The notes beneath the pieces are model-generated. The model was not told the origin of the DNA. It made no database searches and worked only from the letters and a program-made list of their open reading frames with translations. 64,000 bases of DNA from Arenibacter sp040216555 (GTDB taxonomy: Bacteria; Bacteroidota; Bacteroidia; Flavobacteriales; Flavobacteriaceae): positions 1 to 64,000 of the forward strand of contig JAVJOW010000032.1 in the NCBI GenBank assembly GCA_040216555.1. The letters run 5' to 3'. Position numbers and translations under genes: made by a program. Below, piece after piece: positions 55,773 through 64,000 of the stretch. Within the stretch, counting starts at the first letter, position 1. The number at the start of each line of letters is the position of its first letter.

Positions 55773-58700
55773 ATGCGAAACAATATCTCCCTCAGCATTG
55801 CCCTAATAGTTTCTCTTTTTGGCATATTCACCATTTCCTGCGATAAAAAACCCAAGCAACCACCGGAACCCTTGTTGGTCATAAAAGAGGATACGGCAAC
55901 CGCCCGGACCAGATTCAAGGAAATAAGGGAAAGCGTTCCCGCACAGGTTGCTGAAGGCTTAACTCTTACTTTATGGGCTTCGGATTCTTTGGCTCCTGAT
56001 CCTGTGGCCATGTCCGTGGATGATGAAGGACATATTTATCTGACGCGAACAAATCGCCAAAAAAATTCAGAATTTGATATTAGAGGATTTAGGCATTGGA
56101 TGACACCGTCCATAGCCCTGCAATCTGTGGAAGATCGAAAAAAGTTCTTGCACGAAACCTTCGCTACCGAAAAAAGTTCGGAAAACGAATGGCTAAAGGA
56201 CCTTAATAGTGATAGTATACATGATTGGAGGGATCTTATGGTTCAAAAGGAGGAAATTTGGAAGCTGGAAGACCAAAATGGCAGTGGTATGGCCAATGTT
56301 GCCACAAGAATCCTTAATGATTTTCACGAAGAAACATCCGATGTAGCAGGAGCATTATTGGTTCGGAAAAATGACATGTTTGTGGGTATTGCCCCGGATA
56401 TGTGGAGAATTAGCGATGAGGATGGAGATGGTATTATGAGTGATAAAACTTCCATTTCCCATGGTTATGGAGTTCATATAGGTTTTGGAGGCCATGGTAT
56501 GTCCGGAGCCATAGAAGGTCCAGATGGAAGAATATATTGGGGTATAGGCGATATAGGCGCCAATATTACTACCGCGGACGGAACACATCATAAATACCCC
56601 AATCAAGGGGTTATTGTTAGATCCAATCCCGACGGCCGTGATTTTGAAGTTTTTGCAGCTGGGGTCCGTAATACCCACGAATTTGTATTTGATGAATACG
56701 GTAATATTATTACGGCGGACAATGATGGGGATCACCGTGGGGAGAGTGAGCGATTGGTTTATGTTGTAGAAGGCTCCGACGCGGGATGGCGCTCCAATTG
56801 GCAATATGGCAAGTACACCGACCCCAAAAACAATGGCTATAATGTTTGGATGGATGAAAAACTTTTCGTCCCACATTGGGAGGGTCAGGCTGCGTATATT
56901 ATTCCGCCAATAATGAACTTTCACAATGGTCCCACCGGAATGGCATACAACCCCGGAACAGCATTGGGCAAGGAATGGAAGAACAAATTTTTTCTGGTGG
57001 AGTTTGTGGGCAATCCAAGTAGATCCCATATATGGAGCTTTGACCTAAAACCTAAAGGTGCCTCTTTTGAATTGAATAGCGAACAGGATATTTTAAGCGG
57101 AATTTTACCAACGGGTATTCGTTTCGCCCCGGATGGCGCTCTGTATATTGCCGATTGGATGAATGGATGGGATACCAAAAATTATGGCCGGGTATGGAAG
57201 TTGGATGTGGCCCCGAACAAGAATGACTTGGAGGCCGAAAGAAAGGAAACAGAGCGACTAATGACCCTGGATTATACGGATCAAAGCGCGGATAAATTGA
57301 CCCAATTCCTATCTTATCCGGATATGCGTATTAGGCAAAAAGCACAGTTCGAGTTGGCAGATAGGGACAACAAAGGATTAAAAGCTTTTACGGCAGCTAT
57401 TGTACAAAAACAAAATCAATTGGCCCGCGTACATGGCATATGGGGCATTGGCCAGTTGGCGAGAAAAAATTTGGAAAGGGCCGAATCACTGATGGGGCTT
57501 TTGAAGGACAGTAATGCTGAAATAGTGGCACAGGCTGCCAAAACCTTGGGGGATGTAAAATATAATAATGCAGGGAAGGATTTAATTCCCTTACTTGATC
57601 ATGAAAATGCCAGGGTCCGTTTCTTTTCCGCCCAGGCCTTGGGCAGGATCAAGGACAAAAATGCAATTGAGCCGCTTCTGAAAATGTTGGAAACCAATAA
57701 TGACGAAGACCTCTATCTAAGACATGCCGGAGTATTGGCATTGTCAAGAATTGGGGAAGTTGCCCCTATCGTTGCCTTGGCCAAAAGCGAAAACAGAAGT
57801 TTGCGCATTGCAGCGGTCTTGGTATTGAGACGGCTACAGAGTGAACAATTGGCTTTGTTTTTGCAAGACCAGGACGAATATATAGTAACCGAAGCTGCTA
57901 GGGCCATCAATGACGATTGGTCCATTGAACCCGCCCTGCCTGCATTGGCTTCTTTGTTGGAAGTTGAAAAATATAATGCAGAGCCTTTATTGCGCAGGAG
58001 TATAAATGCCGCTCTGAGGGTTGGAGGAGAGAAAGAACTGGACCTGCTGATTAACTTTGCAAAAAGAGAATCTGTTTCAAGCAATCTTAGAGGCGAGGCA
58101 TTGGCCGCCATAGGTACTTGGGCCTCCCCATCCGTATTGGATAGGGTAGATGGCCGTTACAGGGGCAAGATCAACAGGGATGCCATCGTAGTAAAGCAAA
58201 AAATAGAAAAGTTTATTCCCGACTTCTTAAAAGATAAAAATCCGGACATTTTGGTGGCGGCAGCCAAGGCTATTAGCTCCTTGAAGATCGAGGGATATAA
58301 TGTCCAATTGGCACAGATTATGAAAAGCCATGCTTCCCCGGAGGTACGTTCGACCATGTTAGCGGCGCTAGGGGATTTGAATTACAGCAAAATAGAAGAA
58401 GCCATGAAGATAGGCATGGCGGATAAAGATCGGGGTGTCCGTACTGTGGCAGTCGGATTGGTAACCCAGCTGGATCTCTCCAAAGAAAAGCTGCCCGCCA
58501 TTGTGGAACCTATTTTTAAAAGTGGATCTATTGTGGAGCAACAGAAGATGTTGAGTGTCCTAGGCGAAATGCCCTTGGAAAAAAGTAAGGACGTTTTAAT
58601 CTCCCTTATAAAACAGGGGAATGACAAAAAGCTTTCCAACGGGGTTATATTGGATTTAACTGAGGCCGTAGAGGCTACAAAATCCGAGGAGCTAATTTCC

Positions 58701-59183
58701 CAATTGGGCATTTTAAAAGCACATGGAGATGGTTTGGAAGCCTATTCAGAAACTCTAAATGGAGGGGATAGAAGGGCAGGTTATCAATATTTCAACACCA
58801 ATTCCGCCGGGCAGTGTGTTAGATGCCATGCCCTTGGTGGTGCCGGTGGAGCTGTGGGCCCTGCCTTGGACAATATAGGTAATATTTTAAGTAGGGAACA
58901 ACTACTTGAATCCTTGATCAATCCTAGCGCACGATTATCGCCAGGATATGGCATGGTTACCGTTACACTAAAGGACGGACAAACCGTTACGGGAATATTG
59001 GAAGAGGAAACCCAGGATGAGCTCATATTAAAAACCTCGGATGCCGAACCTATGGAAATTGCCTTGTCCAGAATAGACAAAAGACAAAATATGGCTTCAG
59101 GGATGCCTCCCATGGGGACAATAATGTCTAAAAGGGAAATTAGGGATGTAATAGAGTTTTTGACCAATTTAAAAAAGAATTGA
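55773..59183 (+). CDS. lipoprotein with beta-propeller, HEAT repeats and cytochrome c domain
   Basis: A 1136-residue exported lipoprotein (lipobox FTISC). Order: beta-propeller dehydrogenase-like domain (about 45-490, 'GLTLTLWASDSLAPDPVAMS', 'GPDGRIYWGIGDIG', 'DGALYIADWMNGWD'); armadillo/HEAT repeats (about 490-960); a cytochrome c domain with one CxxCH (CVRCH, about residue 1015, 'HALGGAGGAVGPALDNIG'). This matches the 'PVC-type haem-binding CxxCH' proteins, abundant in planctomycetes and present in Bacteroidetes. The substrate oxidised by the propeller is unknown. Confidence 0.9.
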   Translation: MRNNISLSIALIVSLFGIFTISCDKKPKQPPEPLLVIKEDTATARTRFKEIRESVPAQVAEGLTLTLWASDSLAPDPVAMSVDDEGHIYLTRTNRQKNSEFDIRGFRHWMTPSIALQSVEDRKKFLHETFATEKSSENEWLKDLNSDSIHDWRDLMVQKEEIWKLEDQNGSGMANVATRILNDFHEETSDVAGALLVRKNDMFVGIAPDMWRISDEDGDGIMSDKTSISHGYGVHIGFGGHGMSGAIEGPDGRIYWGIGDIGANITTADGTHHKYPNQGVIVRSNPDGRDFEVFAAGVRNTHEFVFDEYGNIITADNDGDHRGESERLVYVVEGSDAGWRSNWQYGKYTDPKNNGYNVWMDEKLFVPHWEGQAAYIIPPIMNFHNGPTGMAYNPGTALGKEWKNKFFLVEFVGNPSRSHIWSFDLKPKGASFELNSEQDILSGILPTGIRFAPDGALYIADWMNGWDTKNYGRVWKLDVAPNKNDLEAERKETERLMTLDYTDQSADKLTQFLSYPDMRIRQKAQFELADRDNKGLKAFTAAIVQKQNQLARVHGIWGIGQLARKNLERAESLMGLLKDSNAEIVAQAAKTLGDVKYNNAGKDLIPLLDHENARVRFFSAQALGRIKDKNAIEPLLKMLETNNDEDLYLRHAGVLALSRIGEVAPIVALAKSENRSLRIAAVLVLRRLQSEQLALFLQDQDEYIVTEAARAINDDWSIEPALPALASLLEVEKYNAEPLLRRSINAALRVGGEKELDLLINFAKRESVSSNLRGEALAAIGTWASPSVLDRVDGRYRGKINRDAIVVKQKIEKFIPDFLKDKNPDILVAAAKAISSLKIEGYNVQLAQIMKSHASPEVRSTMLAALGDLNYSKIEEAMKIGMADKDRGVRTVAVGLVTQLDLSKEKLPAIVEPIFKSGSIVEQQKMLSVLGEMPLEKSKDVLISLIKQGNDKKLSNGVILDLTEAVEATKSEELISQLGILKAHGDGLEAYSETLNGGDRRAGYQYFNTNSAGQCVRCHALGGAGGAVGPALDNIGNILSREQLLESLINPSARLSPGYGMVTVTLKDGQTVTGILEEETQDELILKTSDAEPMEIALSRIDKRQNMASGMPPMGTIMSKREIRDVIEFLTNLKKN

Positions 59184-59210
59184 CCTAGACCCTAATAGCC
59201 CTATGGCACT

Positions 59211-60185
59211 TTAAACCTCACGATTCATTAAGGCAGTACCGAACTGCCTTAATAAGTCCTTTTTTCCAGGTTCCAGGTCTAGCATTTCCAAAGTTAGAAA
59301 TGCCATATCTGTATAACTTTTTATTTCTTCAATAGTTCTGGAAACTGCTCCGGTTTCTTTAAATAACTCCTTTACGGTGCTTATTTTATCGGTGGCTTCT
59401 TTGGGCTTAATGGAGTACAAGTGTTCCAACTCCTGTACCTGAGTCAATGTTCCCATTTCCAAGGCCTTCAAATACAAATAGGTCTTTTTGTTTTCAATAA
59501 TATCGCCCCCAACCTGTTTCCCAAAACTCTCGGGATCTCCAAAAGCATCCAAATAATCGTCCTGCAATTGAAAGGCAATACCTAGATTTTTTCCGAAATC
59601 ATATATTAAATCCTGTACATCTTCCGGCTTCTCTGCAATTATGGCTCCCATTTTCATAGCCGCTGCCACCAATACTGCAGTTTTATTTTGTATCATGATC
59701 AGGTATTCTGGAATAGTAACATCTTCCCTGCTCTCAAAATCCACATCATACTGCTGCCCTTCACAAACTTCCAAAGCGGTTTGGCTAAACACCTGCAACA
59801 ATTTCTTAAAAGTCATGGCAGGATAACTTTCCAAAAGTTGATAACTGTATATCAGCATGGCATCCCCGGAAAGAATTCCGGTATTTAAGTCCCATTTTTT
59901 ATGCAAAGTCTGTTTCCCTCTCCTTAAGGGGGCCTCATCCATAATATCATCATGGACCAAGGAAAAGTTGTGAAATACCTCCACGGCCAATGCAGCATCC
60001 AAAGCTTTACTATAGTCGCCTCCAAAAATATCAGTGGTCATCAATGTCAATACTGGCCTTAATCGTTTCCCCCCTAGATTTAGTATATAGGAAATGGGCT
60101 CATAGAGATTTACAGGTTCCTTAATTTTCACTTTCTGCTCCATATGGGCCAAAAACTGTGACCTATACTGTTCAATACTCTGCAT
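59211..60185 (-). CDS. polyprenyl diphosphate synthase
   Basis: About 324 residues. Aspartate-rich motifs for substrate and Mg are visible: 'LVHDDIMDEAPLRRG' (FARM, DDxxD) and 'LQDDYLDAFGDPESFGKQVG' (SARM). 'GGKRLRPVLTLM' lies near residue 40. It elongates isoprenoid chains from IPP, feeding quinones or carotenoids. The start is set at the ATG at 60185: the upstream GTG at 60224 would run through a -7 box. Exact chain length cannot be told. Confidence 0.93.
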   Translation of the reverse strand: MQSIEQYRSQFLAHMEQKVKIKEPVNLYEPISYILNLGGKRLRPVLTLMTTDIFGGDYSKALDAALAVEVFHNFSLVHDDIMDEAPLRRGKQTLHKKWDLNTGILSGDAMLIYSYQLLESYPAMTFKKLLQVFSQTALEVCEGQQYDVDFESREDVTIPEYLIMIQNKTAVLVAAAMKMGAIIAEKPEDVQDLIYDFGKNLGIAFQLQDDYLDAFGDPESFGKQVGGDIIENKKTYLYLKALEMGTLTQVQELEHLYSIKPKEATDKISTVKELFKETGAVSRTIEEIKSYTDMAFLTLEMLDLEPGKKDLLRQFGTALMNREV

Positions 60186-60200
60186 AACGGCAATTTTCCT

Positions 60201-60208
60201 CAAAAATA
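60201..60208 (-). promoter_or_regulatory. -7 element of the polyprenyl synthase gene
   Basis: TATTTTTG on the minus strand, 16 nt before the ATG at 60185. It decides that start against the GTG at 60224. Confidence 0.5.
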
Positions 60209-60307
60209 CATTAAAAGAAATCACTTACCATAGGGGAAACATATTCAGATGCAAAAAGAAGTGTTGCGCTAAAATGTTAAGAAAACGTAAAACTTAGGAA
60301 ACTTTTT

Positions 60308-60337
60308 TTGTTTTATAAGTTTCCGCGATTATCTTTG
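60308..60337 (+). promoter_or_regulatory. promoter of the TetR gene
   Basis: TTG at 60308-60310 and TATCTTTG at 60330-60337 with a 19-nt spacer. The ATG at 60346 lies 8 nt after the -7 box, so the mRNA is leaderless or nearly so. Confidence 0.6.
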
Positions 60338-60345
60338 CCGACTCT

Positions 60346-60951
60346 ATGAAGGAAAAAATTTTAGAAAAAGCAACAGATATGTTTTTGAATCTCGGGTTCA
60401 AAAGTGTTACCATGGATGATTTGGCCAATGAAATGGGGATATCAAAAAAAACGATCTATACCCATTTTGAAAATAAAACCAGACTGGTACAGGAGTGTAC
60501 TTTTAGTCTCTTTAACCAAATTAATTCAGGAATAGATGGTATATGTAACATTGGCAAGAATCCAATCGAGGAATTGTACGAAATTAAAAAGTTTGTCATT
60601 TCCCATTTGAAAGATGAAAAATCCTCCCCCCAGTACCAATTGCAGAAATACTATCCCAAAATCTTTTCAACCTTAAGGAAAAAGCAATATGAGCTCATGC
60701 AGGAATGTACCATTAATAATATCAAAAGAGGTTTGGAACTGGGGATTTACAGGGAAAATTTAAATGTGGAATTTGTATCTCGAATCTATATTTCAGGAGC
60801 AGCCAGTATAAAGGACGAGCGCTTCTTTCCGGAGGGAAATTTCGCACCCAAGGATTTACAGGATTATTTTCTTGAATATCATTTGCGCGGAATTGTAACA
60901 CCAAAGGGCAGAAAGATACTAAATGATATAATCAATTCAACTTATGAATGA
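60346..60951 (+). CDS. TetR/AcrR-family regulator
   Basis: A 201-residue regulator. The N-terminal helix-turn-helix 'VTMDDLANEMGISKKTIYTH' is typical TetR; the C-terminal part is a helical ligand-binding domain. The stop overlaps an in-frame ATG of the outer-membrane channel gene, so regulator and efflux pump are one operon, and the regulator likely represses its own promoter. Confidence 0.92.
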   Translation: MKEKILEKATDMFLNLGFKSVTMDDLANEMGISKKTIYTHFENKTRLVQECTFSLFNQINSGIDGICNIGKNPIEELYEIKKFVISHLKDEKSSPQYQLQKYYPKIFSTLRKKQYELMQECTINNIKRGLELGIYRENLNVEFVSRIYISGAASIKDERFFPEGNFAPKDLQDYFLEYHLRGIVTPKGRKILNDIINSTYE

Positions 60952-60994
60952 AATACAGCTAAATGACCTTATCAAAAAACTTAAAGCCAATTTT

Positions 60995-62335
60995 ATGAAA
61001 AACAGTTTTTTAGCACTATTGATGCTATTTACAGCTACTTGGTCATACGCCCAGGAACAAACTTACAGTTTCACCTTGGAAGAAGCCATTAATTTCGCCT
61101 TGGAAAATAACTATGGGGCCATTAATGCAGACAGAGATCTGTTGGATGCACAAAAACAAAAATGGGAAACCATCGCTACAGGACTTCCGCAAATTAGTGG
61201 GGCCATTAGCTATCAAAACCAATTAAAGCAACCGGTCTCCCTGTTACCAGGTGAATTGGCCGGGCAAGAACCGGGAACCTTTATCCCAATTGTCTTTGGA
61301 CAGCCTCAGACGGCCAATGCCACCGCTACCTTAAAACAGCAGATTTTTGACGGATCCTATATTGTGGGCATACAAGCTGCCAAAACCTTTATTGCCTACA
61401 GTAATAACTACAAGGAAAAAACCGACCTGGAAGTGCGTAAGGCAGTTGTGGGGGCCTATGGCAATGTATTGCTGTCTCAGGAAAGTATCACCATACTTGA
61501 AAAGAACAAGGCCAATCTGGAGAAAAATTTATTTGAGACCCAAAAGCTTTTCGAAAATGGTCTTGGTGATGAGGAAAGCGTAGAACAATTGCAGATTACT
61601 CTCTCCTCGGTAGAAAATCAGTTAAAAAACTCCTTACGCCTCCAGACCATTACCCTACAAATGTTAAATCTAATAATGGGGCTGGAAATTGATACTCCTA
61701 TACGATTAAAGGAAAATCTGTCCGATCTGGCCCAGGCACAGATCCGTTTGGAACTGTTGGAAGAAGACTTACTATTAGACAACAACATAGATTTTAAAAT
61801 AGTGGACAATCTAAACAAACAAAGGGAATTGGAGCTTAAGCTTCAAAAAAGCCTGGCCTTGCCCACCTTAAATGCCTTTGTAAATTACGGTAGTACCTCT
61901 TTTAGTGATAGGTTCAACTTTCTAAGCAGCGATTCGGATTGGTTTGATTCCTCTATCCTGGGATTTGACCTGAGTATCCCTATTTTCAGTTCCCTTGGTA
62001 GAAGTGCCAAGACTGCAAGGGCAAAAATTGCGCTTGAAAAAGCCAGAACAAAGAAATCCGAGACGGAACAAAATATTAGGCTGCAACACCAAACCGCCAA
62101 GAGCAACTACCTCTTTTCCATTGAGCAGTATAATACGGCAAGCGAAAATTTGGCCTTGGCCGAGCGTATTGAAAAGAAAAACGAAATAAAATACTCCGAA
62201 GGACTTGCCACCAGCTTTGAGCTGAGGCAGGCTCAAACACAACTCTATGATGCACAACAGGGATACCTTCAATCCATGGTAGAGGTTATTAACAATAAAA
62301 CGGCCTTGGAGACGGTACTTAACAGCAAACTATAA
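60995..62335 (+). CDS. TolC-family outer-membrane efflux channel
   Basis: About 446 residues with a signal peptide ending 'TATWSYAQ' and two OEP repeats of long coiled helices and short strands ('SFTLEEAINFALENNYGAIN', 'SEGLATSFELRQAQTQLYDA'). The ATG at 60995 directly starts the signal peptide; one at 60944 overlaps the TetR gene and adds 17 polar residues. Outer-membrane duct of the tripartite pump with the two genes that follow. Confidence 0.93.
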   Translation: MKNSFLALLMLFTATWSYAQEQTYSFTLEEAINFALENNYGAINADRDLLDAQKQKWETIATGLPQISGAISYQNQLKQPVSLLPGELAGQEPGTFIPIVFGQPQTANATATLKQQIFDGSYIVGIQAAKTFIAYSNNYKEKTDLEVRKAVVGAYGNVLLSQESITILEKNKANLEKNLFETQKLFENGLGDEESVEQLQITLSSVENQLKNSLRLQTITLQMLNLIMGLEIDTPIRLKENLSDLAQAQIRLELLEEDLLLDNNIDFKIVDNLNKQRELELKLQKSLALPTLNAFVNYGSTSFSDRFNFLSSDSDWFDSSILGFDLSIPIFSSLGRSAKTARAKIALEKARTKKSETEQNIRLQHQTAKSNYLFSIEQYNTASENLALAERIEKKNEIKYSEGLATSFELRQAQTQLYDAQQGYLQSMVEVINNKTALETVLNSKL

Positions 62336-62357
62336 CATCAACCTAGAAATTATAACT

Positions 62358-63527
62358 ATGAACAAAATACTTCAATTATTCGTATTGGGAACCCTAATGG
62401 TTTCTTGTGGAAGTGATAATCAAAAAACTGTAGACGACCTTATCTCAGGAGGAGACCTTAACGCATTGCGCACCAAAAAAAGTGAACTTTTTGAGAAACA
62501 AAAAGTATTGGAATCCGAAATGAAAAAACTGGATTCGGTAATTGGATCAATGAGCGGGAATGAAAACCTTCCCTTAGTTACCACAATTATAGCTGAGCCC
62601 AAAAAATTTGACCATTTCTTGGATTTACAGGGAGATGTAAAAACAAAACAAAATGTGCTAATTTATCCTGAGATGCAAGGTGTCCTTCATAAAGTATATG
62701 TAAAAGAGGGACAAGAAGTAACAAAGGGTCAAATATTGGCCAGCATAGATGATGGTGGTATGGGCAGCCAACTGGAGCAATTAAAAACCCAGGCGGAATT
62801 GGCAAAGACCACCTTTGAACGTCAAAAAAGATTATGGGAACAAAAGATAGGTTCTGAAATTCAATATTTACAGGCAAAGACCAACTATGAAGCATCCGAA
62901 AATACCGTTAAACAAATGGAAAGTCAATTAGGAAAGTCCACCATTAGGGCTCCTTTTTCCGGAATTATAGACGATGTTATCAAAGACCAAGGAACAGTAG
63001 TTGCCCCCGGTCCGGGATCCGAAGTTTTCCGAATAGTAAACCTTTCGGACATGTACATTGTAGTGGAAGTGCCGGAAACCTATTTGGGAAGCATAAAAAA
63101 TGGCAAGGAAGCCAAAGTGTATTTTCCTGTATTGGGCGATAGTATTGTGACCAACATTAGACAAACAGGGAACTTTATCAATCCTGGCAACAGGTCCTTT
63201 ACAGTAGAAATCCCTGTACCCAACAAGACAGGTACTATAAAGCCAAACTTGACCGCCAAGGTACAATTGAACGATTACACCAGTGAAAATGCCATTCTTA
63301 TTCCACAAAGTATTGTTTCCGAAAATGCCGATGGAGAGCAGTATGCTTACGTAGCCGAAGAACTAAATGCCGAAAACGAAGCTATAGTAACCAAGAAAAT
63401 CATCACCACGGGCAAGACCCAAAATGGTTTCGTGGAAGTGCTTTCGGGAATCAGTAATGGAAATCATATCATTAAAGAAGGCGCTAGAAGCGTAAAGGAT
63501 GGTCAAAAAGTGCAAGTTTTAAACTAG
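62358..63527 (+). CDS. RND efflux periplasmic adaptor (membrane fusion protein)
   Basis: A 389-residue lipoprotein (lipobox LMVSC). A coiled coil (about 40-65 and 130-190), lipoyl-like halves ('GVLHKVYVKEGQEVTKGQIL' and 'STIRAPFSGIIDDVIKDQGT') and a beta-barrel domain follow the HlyD/AcrA plan. It links the inner-membrane pump and the TolC-type channel. Confidence 0.93.
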   Translation: MNKILQLFVLGTLMVSCGSDNQKTVDDLISGGDLNALRTKKSELFEKQKVLESEMKKLDSVIGSMSGNENLPLVTTIIAEPKKFDHFLDLQGDVKTKQNVLIYPEMQGVLHKVYVKEGQEVTKGQILASIDDGGMGSQLEQLKTQAELAKTTFERQKRLWEQKIGSEIQYLQAKTNYEASENTVKQMESQLGKSTIRAPFSGIIDDVIKDQGTVVAPGPGSEVFRIVNLSDMYIVVEVPETYLGSIKNGKEAKVYFPVLGDSIVTNIRQTGNFINPGNRSFTVEIPVPNKTGTIKPNLTAKVQLNDYTSENAILIPQSIVSENADGEQYAYVAEELNAENEAIVTKKIITTGKTQNGFVEVLSGISNGNHIIKEGARSVKDGQKVQVLN

Positions 63528-63534
63528 AAAGTCC

Positions 63535-64000
63535 ATGAGCAAACTACAAAAAAACGCAGACAAAGAATTTAGTTTATCGTCCTGGGCAATAGATAATCCA
63601 TCGGTTATCTATGTAATGATCGGTATTTTCCTATGGATTGGTTTTTCCTCCTATCTGGCCATGCCAAGAGAAGACTTCCCAGAGATCATAGAAACCAAGA
63701 TTTATATAAGTACCCCCTATCCCGGAAATACGGCGGAGGATATAGAAAGGTTGATAACCGATCCTTTGGAGGATGAATTAAAGAATATTAGCAATGTGGT
63801 GGAAATTATTTCTACCTCACAGGAAGATTACTCCATTATCACCGTTGAGTTCGACGAAGAAATCACCGTGGAAGCGGCAAAGCAAAAGGTAAAGGATGAG
63901 GTGGATGGTGAAAAAGCAAGTGAAGACTGGCCTACCTTTAACGGAGCTAAGGTAGAACCCAATGTGTTCGACCTAAATTTTTCTGAAGAAGTCCCAATTA
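63535..64000 (+). CDS. RND-family efflux pump inner-membrane permease, partial
   Basis: The first 155 residues are in the window; the gene runs past its right edge. It has a first membrane helix ('VIYVMIGIFLWIGFSSYLAM'), then 'PREDFPEIIETKIYISTPYP' and 'AEDIERLITDPLEDELKNIS', the hallmark porter-domain start of AcrB/MexF-like RND transporters. Its substrate cannot be told. It begins 7 nt after the adaptor gene. Confidence 0.93.
   Translation, partial: MSKLQKNADKEFSLSSWAIDNPSVIYVMIGIFLWIGFSSYLAMPREDFPEIIETKIYISTPYPGNTAEDIERLITDPLEDELKNISNVVEIISTSQEDYSIITVEFDEEITVEAAKQKVKDEVDGEKASEDWPTFNGAKVEPNVFDLNFSEEVPI

Overview
The window is chromosomal DNA of a marine member of the Bacteroidota, most likely family Flavobacteriaceae. 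The signs are: -7 promoter elements of the form TAnnTTTG; two TonB-dependent receptors with N-terminal carboxypeptidase-regulatory-like domains; an ECF sigma/FecR/receptor trio; DUF2141 and DUF423 proteins; a lycopene cyclase; and remains of a sulfated-polysaccharide locus. Genus and species cannot be named from the sequence alone.

Layout. 1-6307: an unknown protein, an acidic lipoprotein and an ECF sigma / FecR anti-sigma / TonB receptor unit. 6821-14851: six co-directional genes for a membrane b-type cytochrome candidate, a membrane-anchored Fe-S/FAD oxidoreductase, two secreted multihaem c-type cytochromes (23 and 22 CxxCH motifs), an outer-membrane beta-barrel and an OB-fold lipoprotein. 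A fused System II haem ligase (CcsB-CcsA) converges on them at 14863-18000. Together they look like an electron-transfer conduit from the inner membrane to the outer membrane or cell surface, and this is the most unusual system in the window. 18781-20268: a di-haem peroxidase-like protein.

20405-41827 is a stack of integrations at a tRNA-Asn gene. The intact tRNA is at 41754-41827 (minus strand), with a tyrosine recombinase beside it. A perfect 64-bp copy of the tRNA body lies at 25075-25138, and two shorter 3'-end scars lie at 20446-20462 and 20551-20578, each next to a terminator-like hairpin. The inner segment (20579-25074) holds a decayed sulfatase end, an intact GH2 beta-galactosidase and a decayed formylglycine-generating-enzyme gene. 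The outer segment (about 16.7 kb) is a defence island: a seven-gene type I restriction-modification operon with three extra nuclease or protease-like genes and a small membrane protein, then a winged-helix protein, a DUF2779 nuclease, an acetyltransferase and small proteins.

41931-64000 is core-like: the site-2 protease RseP, a SCO1 protein, FeoA/FeoB with a small Cys-rich partner, an outer-membrane-associated protein, DUF423 and DUF2141 proteins, a DtxR/MntR-type regulator with a ZIP transporter divergent from a TonB receptor and thioredoxin (a palindromic operator candidate lies between them), lycopene cyclase, a PVC-type HEAT/cytochrome lipoprotein, a polyprenyl synthase, and a TetR-controlled tripartite RND efflux operon cut by the window edge.
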